A stretch of 64,000 nt of DNA. Origin: Malurus cyaneus samueli. Lineage: Eukaryota > Chordata > Aves > Passeriformes > Maluridae. The stretch covers positions 24,983-88,982 of the forward strand of contig VKON01004058.1 in NCBI GenBank assembly GCA_009741485.1. The letters run 5' to 3'. Below the pieces are notes generated by a model. That model saw only the letters and a list, made by a program, of their open reading frames with translations. It was not told where the DNA came from and did not search any database. This document shows, piece after piece, positions 31,783 through 42,282 of the stretch. A program made the position numbers and the translations under genes. How positions within the stretch are numbered: the first letter of the stretch is position 1; each line of letters starts with the position of its first letter.

Positions 31783-33740
31783 GATCCCAGCCCAAGCTCC
31801 CCTTTCCCAGTGGGATCCATTCCCTGTGTCCTGTCCCTGCAGCCCTTGGCCCCAGTCCCTCTCCAGCTCTCCTGGAGCCCCTTCAGGCCCAAAAAGGGGC
31901 TCTGAGCTCTCCCTGTGTCCTTCCCTTCTCCAGGGGAACATTCCCAGCTCTCCCAGCCTGTTTATATCAAATATTCCAGGTTTTTTGAGCCTCTCTTCCC
32001 CGAGCCCTCAAGCCACATCTGCATCCCCTTTCTGTGCCCACCCCAGTCCCTCCTGCATGCTCTGCTCAGCCAAACTTGGCAAATCTGTAGGATTTTCCCT
32101 GCCTCCAAAGATGGGAAATCTCTGGAAGGGAAAGATCCCAGAGCAGATCTTTCCCAATCTGCCCTGCTCCTTTCTCTTACCAGAGACAAACAATAAAATG
32201 TCACAGTGGCACCTGAATTTCCTGAGCTGTCACCCCTGAAAACGAGAGGCAGGATCCAAACATCCCCAAAGAACATCCACCCCAAAGCTGCCCCACAGGC
32301 ACTGAACAAAGATTCTGCTGGAGGAATTATTTCTTCATTTGAGTTGTAGGAACAGTTTGTCTTTCTCAGCCTAAAGTTCAATAAAGGAAAATGTTTTTCC
32401 CTAATCTTTGTTCTGCTCTTTTTAGGTCCATGCAGGTCAGTTTGGCTCTAAAACTTCCACATTCACTGCACACAACAGTTCCCATTAAATTTATAGGAGA
32501 TTTTTTGGTCTGCTGTGTTTTGTCAGTGCAATAGTTTTGAACAATCTGTGTTTTTCAGTGACACAGTGTTTGGCTTGGAGAGAAAAACACATTTATCTTA
32601 AGTACAATAAAAAAACCCAGCCACCTTCACTCTGCAAATCCAAACCATTTTTTATCTCAAATTAAAAACACTGCAGTGCAAAAGTATTTTCAAGATCAAA
32701 GCACGAAGTACTGTGGTTGAACTAAAGCAATTTCTTGGGAAGCGGGTTTGCAAAATTACAGTGAATTTTTTCATATCTAAATGGGGCTAAAACAATTCCC
32801 AGCTGACACTGAGTCACAGAAAGGTAAAATCCTTGGTTCCACAGTGCACAGGGTTCATTTTAGGGACAAAGCTGTGATCAAACAAAACCTAAAAAAGTTG
32901 GGAGGAAAAAAGTTTCGAGGCCTCTGGTTCTGTATTTGTGTTTTGTTTCTCTCTTTTTAAGAATTCTGAACTTCGAGACATCTGAACTTCGAGACATCTG
33001 AACTTCAAGAAAGCTGAATAAAATAAAATAAAAAATAAAATAAAAAATAAAATAAAAAATAAAATAGCCACTATTTTTTTCCCCAGAGATTCCACCAATC
33101 TGGGAATTCCTGAGAAGTTTGGCCCCATGGCCTTTGGGAGCTGCAGTGTTGCTTACCAGCACTGCTGCTCCAAAGGAGCTCTTATCACAGAGTACTCTGA
33201 AACCACTGTTTGTCACTCCTGCTAATGCTGTGATTAAAACAAACAAACCAACCAACCCCTGCTGCTTTTCCTGGGAGGCAGGAGAAACAGGGAAAAAAAT
33301 CAAGGCAAAAAATAAAAAGGGAGCTATTCCCAAAGCTCAGGGCACTTGTCTGAAACACCAGTCCCCAAAAATCCTGCCATCATCACCTGGACACCAGAGC
33401 AGTGCCAAAATTGGACATTTAAAGTGAAAACAAAGGTAAAACACTCCTGCTTAGAGAAATTCCAGCCCAGATAGGTAATTTATACATGAAGTCGAACCAT
33501 TGCAGAGGAGATACACAAACCATGGCAATTCCAGGGCACCTTCTCCCAGAAAAACCAGAGCTGGAGGAGCCTGAAACTCCTGAGCCCCAATCCCTGCCCC
33601 AGGGAGGGGCACCACCAACACTCCCCAAAATCTCTGTGGAACACTCTGTGATCCCCACTGCAATCACCCCCTGACATCCTTACCCTGCAGGAATGCTGAG
33701 CCTGCCCTGGAACAGCACCTATCCCTGGGCAGCACAGGAC
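31783..33740. other. ALMS1 intron, unique part
   Basis: Unique sequence, AT-leaning at 32,400-33,100, with an AAAAT microsatellite at 33,009-33,066. No exon was recognised. Confidence 0.5.
33009..33066. repeat. AAAATAAAAT microsatellite
   Basis: Repeated AAAATAAAATA words over about 58 bases. Confidence 0.9.
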
Positions 33741-33754
33741 AGGGAGCACAGGAC

Positions 33755-35035
33755 AGGGACAATCCCCTCCTTCCAGGGACAATTCCCCTCTCTCCAGGGA
33801 CAATTCCCTCTCTCCAGGGACAATCCCCTCCCTCCAGGCACAATCCCCTCCTTCCAGGCACAATCCCCTCCTTCCAGGCACAATCCCCTCCCTCCAGGGA
33901 CAATTCCCTCCTCCAGGGACAATTCCCCTCCTCAGGGACAATTCCCTCCTCCCAGGGACAATTCCCTCCTCCAGGACAATTCCCCTCCTCCAGGACAATT
34001 CCCTCTCTCCAGGGACAATCCCTCTCTCTCAGCACAATCCTCCAGGACAATCCCCTCCCTCCAGACAATTCCCTCTCTCCCAGGGACAATTCCCCTCTCT
34101 CCAGGGACAATTCCCTCCCTCCAGGCCAATTCCTGTCTCCAGGACAATCCCCTCTCTCCAGGGACAATTCCCTTCTCCAGGGACAATTCCCCTGTCTCCA
34201 GGGACAATCCCTGCTCCAGGGACAATTCCCCTGTTCTCCAGGGACAATTCCCCTTCTCCAGGGACAATTCCCCTTCTCCAGGGACAATTCCCCTTCTCCA
34301 GGGACAATTCCCCTCTCCCAGGGACAATTCCCCTCTCTCCAGGGACAATTCCCCTCTCTCCAGGGACAATTCCCCTCTCCAGGGACATTCCCCTCTCTCC
34401 AGGACAATTCCCCTCTCTCCAGGGACAATCCCTCTTCCCAGGCAATTCCCCTCTCTCCAGGGACAATTCCCCTCTCTCCAGGGACAATCCCCTCTCTCCA
34501 GGGACAATCCCTCTCTCCAGGGACAATTCCCTCTCTCTCCAGGGACAATTCCCCTCTTCCAGGGAAATTCCCCTCTCTCCAGGGACAATTCCCCTCTCTC
34601 CAGGGACAATTCCCCTCCTCCAGGAACCATTCCTCCTCTCCAGGGACAATCCCTCTTCCAGGACATTCCCCTCTCTCCAGGACAATTCCCCTCTTCTCCA
34701 GGGACAATTCCCCTGTCTCCAGGACAATTCCCCCTGTCTCCAGGGACAATTCCCTGTCTCAGGACAATTCCCCTCTCTCAGGGACAATTCCCCTCTCTCC
34801 AGGGACAATTCCCTCCCTCCAGGGACAATTCCCTCCCCTCCAGACATTCCCTCCCTCCAGGACAATTCCCCTCTCCAGGGACAATTCCCCTCTCTCCAGG
34901 GACAATCCCCTCTCTCCAGGGACAATTCCCCTCTCTCCAGGGACAATTCCCCTCTCTCCAGGGACAATTCCCCTCTCTCCAGGGACAATTCCCCTCCCTC
35001 CAGGGACAATTCCCTCCCTCGGACAATCCCTCCTC
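33755..35035. repeat. Large 19-20-bp minisatellite (CTCCAGGGACAATTCCC)
   Basis: About 65 degenerate copies of TCTCTCCAGGGACAATTCCC span nearly 1.3 kb of an ALMS1 intron. Units differ by single-base losses, which creates long but meaningless open frames in several phases (up to 567 residues plus, 431 minus). It is the largest array in the window. Confidence 0.95.
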
Positions 35036-35407
35036 CTGCCCCACAAGAGCCTTGCAGAGCTCCCCATGGGAAGTGCCCCAGCAAAGCCACCCCTGTCCAG
35101 GGGACATTCCATGGGCACAGAACTCCTTCCCCACCAGCAGGTGGAGTTTCCAAGGCACAGTCAGCACCTCCACAAATATTTTGTGGAATGAATTCCTCAA
35201 GCCAATGCAGAACCAGGAGCTTTGGGCACTTTCTCACAGCAACACCAACTCTCCTCCACATCTCTGTGCTCCAGGCGTTCCTTTGGGACATCTGCAGTGT
35301 CACCCCACACCCAAACCACCCCAAACTGGCTGGGGCATCCCAGAAAAACCCCTAAAAACCCCCCAGGAGCAGGTGCAACAGCATTCCCCTCTCTGAGCCG
35401 GCTGTAC
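35036..35407. other. ALMS1 intron, unique part
   Basis: Unique DNA between the large array and the donor at 35,408. Nothing was recognised. Confidence 0.5.
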
Positions 35408-35538
35408 CTCAGCTTGTGCTGATTTCCTGGTCCTCAGGACCAGCTCTGCCTTCATCTCCTCCATCCTTTGCTGGGTGTCTCCATCCCAGTCCGGCCCAGA
35501 CTCCTGGGACTGGCTGGCCAGCTTCAGCTTCACCCAGG
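35408..35538 (-). CDS. ALMS1: ALMS1 exon (AWVKLKLASQSQES)
   Basis: The 131-base exon encodes AWVKLKLASQSQESGPDWD, then TQQRMEEMKAELVLRTRKSA and QAE. Human ALMS1 reads AWVKLKLASQSQES..ETQRRIEEIKAELLLRSRKSAKA, an unmistakable match. The acceptor is GTTTTTGGCAG and the donor GCTGAG|GTACAG. The first Ala codon is split with the previous exon (RKIR-A), and the exon ends in phase 0, as the next requires. The segment is predicted helical and highly charged. Confidence 0.96.
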
Positions 35539-36112
35539 CTGCCAAAAACACAGAGCAGACAGCTTTCCTTTCCATTTCATGGACAAAAACAGTTTCATCA
35601 CTTCAAACCATCATTTCTAGTTACCCCAACCAAGAGAACAAGGACTGGATCCAATTCCAGAGCTTGGCAGTGAGCAGGAACACAATGAAAAATGGTTCCT
35701 TACAACATTTCTTTGGAGAGATGGGTCCAAGACCCTTCCTGGTTCTGCCATGTTTAAAGCTCAAAGCTCAAAAGTCAAAGCTCACTCACACAATCCCTTC
35801 CCTATTCCTGATCTCACAACTGTGTGGACAAAATACTCCCTTGCACTGATGGCAGGCCAAGGTTTCCAAACTGGAAAAGCCCAGTTCTACCACATTCTGT
35901 CACAGTGCAGAACTTCCCTAGGAATATCCCTCACTGCAGCTCTGTCCCATTAAAGCTTCCCTCTGTAACAAAAATAATCCCGTTAAAGCAGGGAGCAGAC
36001 TCAGGTCCCCTTGCATCCATATCGTTTCCAAGCAATCCCAGGAACACAAACCCAGTCCCAGATGTGCCATGGGACAAAGCACAGGACAAAGCCCAGCTGG
36101 GACTGTGCTCAC
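35539..36112. other. ALMS1 intron, unique
   Basis: A short intron with strong splice sites at both ends. Nothing else was recognised. Confidence 0.6.
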
Positions 36113-37776
36113 CTCGGATCTTCCTCTCCTGCTCCTCTGCACTCCTCAGGATGTGGTTGGCATCGATGCCAGGGGCCGTGCCCCTCAGGAGGCTGCGCAC
36201 ACGGGCAGCCAGGGAGTCACCACTGCTGCTGCTGCTGCTCCCTGCCAGGATCCCTGCAGCTCCAGTGCCCTGCAATGTCCCCATGGCACTGCCCGCCCGC
36301 TGGGGGCACGGGGGGTTCCTCAGGAGCCTCCTGACATGGGCACTGAGGGAATCACCACTGCTGCTGTCCTCGCTCCCTTGGGTCCCTCCTGCCCTGACAT
36401 CCCTCCAGGAGCTCCAGGAGCACCCCAGGACAGCAGGGACACTGCCCAGGGGCTGTGGGGCAGGACTGCCCAGCTCTGGGGGTGTCCCCGTGCTGGGCTC
36501 ACTGCTGGCACCACTCTGTGCCAGTCCCAGAGGTGCAGCCTGTTTGCTGGCCATGGTCACACCGCTCTGTGCCAGCCCCAGGGGTGCAGCCTGTTTCCTG
36601 GCCATGGTGACACCGCTGCACTGCTCTGTGCCAGTCCCAGGGGTGCAGCCTGTTTCCTGGCCATGGTCACATCGCTCTGTGCCAGTCCCAGGGGTGCAGC
36701 CTGTTTCTGGCCTGGTCACACCGCTCTGTGCCAGTCCCAGGGGTGCAGCCTGTTTCCTGGCTGTGGTCACACCGCTCTGTGCCAGTCCCAGGGGTGCAGC
36801 CTGTTTCCTGGCTGTGGTCACACCGCTCTGTGCCAGCCCCAGGGGTGCAGCCTGTTTCCTGGCCATGGTGACACCGCTGGCACTGCTCTGTGCCAGTCCC
36901 AGTGCCTGTTTCCTGGCTATGGTCACACCACTGCACCCCTCCGGCTCTGACCTTGCTGTGGATTTTCCTGCCCTCAGCTCTGGGGTCATTCCCTTTAGCC
37001 CCTCACTGTGGTGCTGACCAATATCCAAAGGGTTTCTCCATCCCAAATGCCAGGTATCAGAGTCCAGAGGTTTCTGGGCAGTCCCTGTCCCTGCACACCG
37101 CTCTGGGTCACGGCCTCATCCCACGACAGTCCCTTGTGCAGCTGGGGGATCCTGTCCTTCCCTGACCTGCAATCTTTGGGATCACCCTCCCCTCTAACTG
37201 GTGCCAGGGAGGACTCCCCAGTCTGTCTGCAGGAGGCTGTGGGGCGATCAGGATGGGTCCTGCTGGCAGTGAGACCCTCTGCCCGTGCCAGCAGTGCCTG
37301 GAGCTTTCGCAGGGCTCTGGATCCTGTCAGGGTATCCCTGTCCTGCCCCGTGCTGCTGTCACTGCCCACACTGCAGCTCTGGGACCCTGTGCCCAGCCCC
37401 ACCTCACCCCAAAGCCCAGCCCAGCCCTGCAGGCTGCTCCCCGAGCTCCCAGAGCTTTGGGCACTGAGCACATCCCGAGTTCCCTTCCCCTCAGTCCCAG
37501 GACTGTCCCTGGCACAGGAAGGGCTGGGGACATCCTGCTCTGCTCCAGGGGACCCTGTGGGACACTCTGCACCCCTTTGGGCTGGGGACACCGGGCCAGC
37601 CCCTCCCTGCAGCCCCCCGGGGTGCTGTGCAGAGAGCTCTGGGGAGCTGGGACACAGCTCCAGAGGGGACAGAAGGTCTGAGCCAGCCTCGGAGCCCACG
37701 GGAATGGACACGCTCAGCACAGAGGGCAGAGAGCTGAAACTGCTCTGGGACAGCCCGAAGGATGGCAGCAATTCAC
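36113..37776 (-). CDS. ALMS1: ALMS1 exon with 17-aa repeat and DSLAARVRSLLRG motif
   Basis: The acceptor GTTCCTTTGCAG precedes ELLPSFGLSQSSFSSLPSVL, and the donor CCGAG|GTGAGC follows ILRSAEEQERKIR. The 3' part carries SSSSGDSLAARVRSLLRG and a related SGDSLSAHVRRLLR, matching human ALMS1 (EDSLAARVRDLLRG..SAEEEERKIR). A 51-nt coding minisatellite (36,495-36,920) adds repeats of SGVTMARKQAAPLGLAQ. The exon starts in the frame of KLQALLARAEGL but must end one frame over. Its length is one base short for the observed phases. A single-base indel near 37,090-37,110 (LSWDEAVTQ in one frame, SDTWHLGWRNPLDIGQHH in the other) would explain this. It is an assembly error or a real lesion, and a hidden intron is possible. 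Confidence 0.88.
36495..36920 (-). repeat. ALMS1: Coding minisatellite, 51-nt unit, about 8 copies
   Basis: The unit contains GTGCCAGTCCCAGGGGTGCA, then GCCTGTTTCCTGGCCATGGT (plus strand), and encodes 17 residues. One copy near 36,705-36,720 lacks two bases and another near 36,612-36,624 has eight extra. Together they change length by +6, so the frame is lost and restored and no stop is met. Confidence 0.93.
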
Positions 37777-38795
37777 CTGCAAAGGAACAGAACTGCCATC
37801 AGCTGGGGGGCTCCATGTCAGCAAACACCCCTCACCCCTTCCAGGTCAGGAAACACCCCCTAACCCCTTCCTGGTCAGCAAAAACCCCTCACCCCTTCCT
37901 GGTCAGCAAAAACCCCTCACCCCTTCCAGGTCAGCAAAAACCCCTCACCCCTTCCAGGTCAGCAAAAACCCCTCACCCCTTCCTGGTCAGCAAAAACCCC
38001 TCACCCTTCCAGTCAGCAAAACCCCTCACCCCTTCCAGGTCAGCAAACACCCCACCCCTTCCGTCAGCAACCCCTCACCCCTTCCATGTCAGCAAACACC
38101 CCTCACCCCTTCCTGGTCAGCAAAAACCCCTCACCCCTTCCTGGACTAGAGGGCACACAGAGGGGAGAATTCAAATACTGGAAATATTTCAGACACTGGT
38201 CTTAGAATGAAACCCGAACTAAGATTGCCATGATGACTGTCTCCTGAAAGAAATCTTGTGTGCATTTTCACATTTTAATGGCACATAGGCAAGGCCCTGA
38301 AGGCCACCCTAACCCTGCCAGAGCACTCTGCTCTGCACCCAGAAATGCTCAGCCCTGGTAAGGCCACGCTGGTTTGGCTGATGAGGATGATGATGTTGGG
38401 TGGATGGATTTAGAACAGATCTGGTCAGTTATAAAAATGATGACAACTTTTTGAACACCCCAAGAAATCCCAGAATGACAAAAAAAAGCCCAGACTTATT
38501 CTTCTCCCTGGAAGAAAAAGCCTGGTCCATTAATTTAATCCCAAGATACAAACCATGTACTTCGGAAGGACTCTTGGAAAAAGAGAAAGAAGGGGAATAA
38601 AGACACAATGTCCCTGCACTGCCTGGCAGCTGCCCCATTTCAGCCATATCCCTGATTCCTTAGGGAGCAAACAGCTTTCCAAAGGTTGGAACGCTTTTCC
38701 AATACCAAAATCTCCTGTTGGAGATGGGAGAAGCTCGACCCCATGAGTGGAACAGAAGGAGCACCCCTGACCCCAGAGGGGAGTGGGCTCTGTGC
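37777..38795. other. ALMS1 intron start to contig-end array
   Basis: It contains the 28-bp minisatellite (37,815-38,145) and unique DNA to about 38,795. No exon was recognised. Confidence 0.5.
37815..38145. repeat. 28-bp minisatellite, about 12 copies
   Basis: The unit is CCTCACCCCTTCCTGGTCAG plus CAAAAACC. Several copies in the right half have lost bases. It lies just upstream, in gene sense, of the acceptor at 37,777. Confidence 0.93.
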
Positions 38796-39235
38796 CCTGC
38801 CAGACCCACCCAGAGCCCCCATGCCATACCCTGAGCCCACACTTGCCAGACCCACCCAGAGCCCCCATGCCATACCCTGAGCCTGCCCTGCTGGACCCCC
38901 CAAAGCCCCCATGCCATACCCTGAGCCCACATTGCCAGACCCACCCAGAGCCCCCATGCCATACCCTGAGCCCACTGCCAGACCCACCCAGAGCCCCCAT
39001 GCCATACCCTGAGCCCACCCTGCCTGGCCAGACCCACCCAGAGCCCCCATGCCATACCCTGAGCCCACCCTGCCTGGCCAGACCCACCCAGAGCCCCCAT
39101 GCCATACCCTGAGCCCACCCTGCCAGACCCACCCAGAGCCCCCATGCCATTCCTGAGCCCACCCTGCTGGACCCACCCAAAGCCCCCATGCCATACCCAA
39201 AATTACCAGCCCAAGCCAAACCCCATGCCATACCC
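38795..39235. repeat. 44-50-bp minisatellite carrying donor-like words
   Basis: About nine units of CCAGACCCACCCAGAGCCCC, then CATGCCATACCCTGAGCCCA (plus strand). On the minus strand each contains GCTCAGGGTATGGCATGG, matching the exon/intron junction GGGCTCAGG|GTATGGTATGG at 43,739 and its inverted copy near 60,690. The array runs into the N gap. Confidence 0.93.
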
Positions 39236-39260
39236 NNNNNNNNNNNNNNNNNNNNNNNNN
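39236..39260. other. Assembly gap (25 N)
   Basis: A run of 25 Ns breaks the minisatellite. The two sides are not continuous in the array they carry. Confidence 0.99.
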
Positions 39261-40570
39261 CCAAAGAGTCAAAGAGCTCAGCGAGTCGTGGTCAAGGATG
39301 ATGCAGGAGGACTCCTGAGACAGAGGCCGAGGAAGGAGAGGGGTAGGAAGGAAGGAGATATGCGAGGAAAGCCCAAGCGGCCAGGGAATGGTGCAGGCAC
39401 ATGGAGTAGAGCCAGGCCATGGAATGATGGAGGGACATGGAGGAGAACCAGGCTATGGAACACTGGAGGGACACGGAGCAGAGCCAGGCCATGGAATCGT
39501 AGAGGAACATGGAGGAGAACCAGGCCATGGAGTGGTGAGGGATCATGAAGGAGAAAAAGACCATGGAATGGTGGAGGAACATGGAGCAGAGCCAGGCCAT
39601 GGAAAGAGAGATGGAGGGGACAAATGGAAGGGGAACCAAGGCCATGGGAATGATGGAGGGACATGAGGGGCAAACGCCGGAGCCCATAGGAATGGAATAT
39701 AGGAGGGAAAAGGGGACATGGCAGGCGAAGCCGAGGCCATGATGGAATGGGAATAGGAAAGGGACAATGAAGGGACCTGCAAGATGGAGTGAGGAGAAGG
39801 GGATCAAATGAAAAGGAGAACCAGACCATGGAATGGTGGAGGAACATGGAGCAGAGCCAGGCCAGGGAATGATGGAGGGACATGGAGGGGAACCAGGCCA
39901 TGGAATGATGGAGGGGAACAAGGTGAAGGGGAAAACAGAGGAGACAGGAGAAGATGAGTGAGAGGGGAAGGAAGATGACAATGGAAGGAGAACCAGCGCG
40001 GCAGAAAGCGACAAATGGCAGCGCGGAGGACAGGGAGAAGAGAGAGAAGCAGAGAACCAGGGCCAGGAGAAGATGGGGAGAGAAAGGAAGGGAAGTGGAG
40101 ACAAGGGGAACGCAGACAGGCGCGAGGTGCCCTGCCAAGGAGAACAAGAAGCCACAGAGGCGAGCCAGGGAGGCCAGGAAAGCGGAACGCGCATGGAGGG
40201 ACACAAGGAGCAAGACCAGGGCCACGCGGGAGAGTAACCGCGCTGGAGGGAGGACGAACCGAGAGCAGAGCCAGGCCAATGGAAAATGGGAATATGAAGG
40301 AAGGCGCGGAAAGGAAGGGAGCGGAAGGAAGGAAGGGAGAGAAGGGAGCAGGAAGGAAAGAAAGGCAGAGAAGAGAGACAGAGGCCAATGCGGGCAATGG
40401 TGGGAGAAGACACGAGAGCAAGGAGACACAGGGCATGGAGTCCTGCAGAGGAGGCACAGAGCAGAGCCAAGGCCAGTGGAAGGCCCTCTGGAGGAACACG
40501 GAGTGGAGGTGAAGGGCTCTGAGAGCCCCAAGGAATTGCTCGGACTGCTCCTGAGGGAGGCCCTGCGAGA
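39261..40570. repeat. 36-bp minisatellite degrading to purine-rich DNA
   Basis: From about 39,380 the unit is CCATGGAATGATGGAGGGAC plus ATGGAGGAGAACCAGG, clear to about 39,960. After that, increasingly irregular GGAAGGA-rich sequence with scattered CpG suggests sequencing noise over a continuing array. Frames of up to 500 aa here have no protein features. Confidence 0.85.
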
Positions 40571-40832
40571 GTGAATGGAATCCTGAGCCCATGAAAGGCA
40601 AGGCACACGCGGAGGGACGAAACTTGGGGAGAGAGGAGTTGCTCCCTGCTGTAAACCGGCAACAGCGGAACCGGGCGGGCACTGAGCCGGGAATCTCCCG
40701 CCAAGTGCCCACGGGAGAGGCAAAGCAGGAAGCTCAGGGCAGCAAGGGGTGAGCCGCGTGACACGCTTCCGATTGTTCATAGAAGGAGAGGGCCAAAGTC
40801 ACGCGGAGGAGCGACATTTCCCCCTCCTTCAG

Positions 40833-40986
40833 TCTGGGGGCCGAGGGCTCGTTCTCTGTGCACCTGGCTCAGCCCAACTTCCAGTCCACGCCGGGGACAT
40901 TTCTCAGGAGAGCTGCTGAGGCAGAGGAACGTGGGGTTCTGGGGATCCCATCGGATCTTCAGGATCCGATCTCTACTGCAGGATCC
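40833..40986 (+). CDS. ALMS1: Probable upstream ALMS1 exon, opposite strand
   Basis: After an acceptor-like CCCCCTCCTTCAG, the sequence reads LGAEGSFSVHLAQPNFQS and TPGTFLRRAAEAEERGVLG. The composition and motif style resemble ALMS1, and the fragment lies on the same contig and strand as the exon at 43,589-43,739. The 3' end is uncertain: CCC|GTGAGG near 40,988 is one possible donor, and the frame stays open to 41,119. Identity is inferred from context more than from direct recognition. Confidence 0.45.
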
Positions 40987-41391
40987 CGTGAGGAACCCTC
41001 AGGGATCTCCATCAGGGAGCAGTGTCCACCCCAGAACGCTCCAAAGGAGAGCCCTGAACATTTCCAGTCCTTGGGGATGGGATCCCCCACCCTGATGGGA
41101 TTCATTCCTTCCCATCCCTGAGTTTCATGGAGAAGGTGGGAGCGTGGGACGTGAGCCAGCCCGAGGAGGTTCCTGACGCCGAGAGCTCGGCTGTTCCAGC
41201 TGGATTTGCTCCTGGAAGGAAAGGCTCCTTGTGCTCAGCAGGGCTTCCAGCGGGATTTTACCATAAAAAAGCAGCAGAGATCCCAGGACTGTGCTGGCCA
41301 TTTCCCTGCTCACACAGGCTCTCTGGGAAGTTTGCATTTCCCTCCCAAAGGTTTCCTGCTCGGCCCCGCTCTGAGCCGCTCTCAGTCTGAC

Positions 41392-41600
41392 AACGCCGTC
41401 AATATTTCCAGCAGGAGCAGCTCCTTGGCTGGAGCTCCAGCAGCAGCAAACCCCACAGAGGATCTCAGTGCTGCTCTGGGAGGGTCTGACGGCCCTTCAG
41501 GAGGCTCCACCATCAGGAACATTCTTGCTGGACCTTGTGGTGAAGATGTGGGAAGCGCCAGGAGACGGAGCTCGGCCCCAAACGTGTTTGCTCTGTTCCC
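41392..41600 (+). CDS. ALMS1: Possible upstream ALMS1 exon, opposite strand
   Basis: A Ser-rich frame reads SDNAVNISSRSSSLAGAPAA, then GGSTIRNILAGPCGEDVG and RRRSSAPNVFALF, after an acceptor-like GCCGCTCTCAG. It stays open to about 41,832 (including LRDCGAQTNQSLSTNVPLG). Exon limits are not fixed. Frames upstream (41,127-41,390) are different, so either a separate exon or a frameshift separates them. Assignment to ALMS1 is by position only. Confidence 0.35.
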
Positions 41601-41884
41601 ATCCCCGAATCGTGAGCTCAGGGATTGTGGAGCTCAGACAAATCAATCCCTCAGCACAAATGTTCCACTGGGCACAACTTTGGAGCCGTTTCCCTGGAGG
41701 ATCTGCATTTTCCTGGTGGATAAGCTTGCTAGGAGGTGGCGTGCTGGGCCGGCACTGCGGAGGCACGTGCAGGAGAGGACAGCTCCATCCCCCCTGGAGC
41801 CATGCTGGAGACTCCAAAGAAAGAAGAGCTGAATATTGAAGAAAGGATCCCATAAGTTTGGTTCTAATTTAAACTCTGGTTCCA

Positions 41885-42245
41885 GAGGTATCATTTTTTC
41901 CAGGTTATCCATTTTTCCCAGTTATTCATTTTTTCTCAGTGTTATCCATTTTTCCCCAGAATTAAACATTTCTTTCCCAGAGTTATCAATTTCCCCCCAG
42001 AATTAACCATTTTTTTCCTATAATTCCCATTTTTCCCCAGGATTAACCATTTTCTTTTCCCAATTAGCATTTTCCCCCAGGATTAATTTTTTTCCATAGT
42101 TATCAGTTTTTTCCCCCAGAATTAACCATTTCTTTTCCCAGAGTTAGCCATTTTTTTCCAGTTACACTTTTTTTTTCAGAGATTTCCATTTGTTTTTCAG
42201 AAGTTTCCATTTGTTTTCAGAAGTTTCCATTTGCTTTTGACTTTT
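41885..42245 (+). repeat. About 20-bp pyrimidine array of acceptor-like units
   Basis: Degenerate units such as GTTATCCATTTTTCCCCAG, AATTAACCATTTTTTTCC and TTTTTCCCCAG occur about 17 times. In this orientation, which is ALMS1 sense for this contig, each unit resembles a polypyrimidine tract plus CAG, i.e. a 3' splice site. Confidence 0.85.
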
Positions 42246-42282
42246 CCATTTCCCCCACTGCTCTTTTAGGAGAGGATCAAAG

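Noticed and set aside
33693..35396. Long open frames (567 aa plus, 431 and 361 aa minus)
   Set aside because: They are translations of the 19-20-bp array in several phases, with no conserved protein content.
35824..37017. 397- and 293-aa plus frames
   Set aside because: Antisense to the 51-nt coding repeat in ALMS1.
39278..40780. 500- and 490-aa minus frames
   Set aside because: Ser/Leu/Pro-rich translation of a 36-bp array and its noisy continuation, open in more than one frame and without splice or start context.
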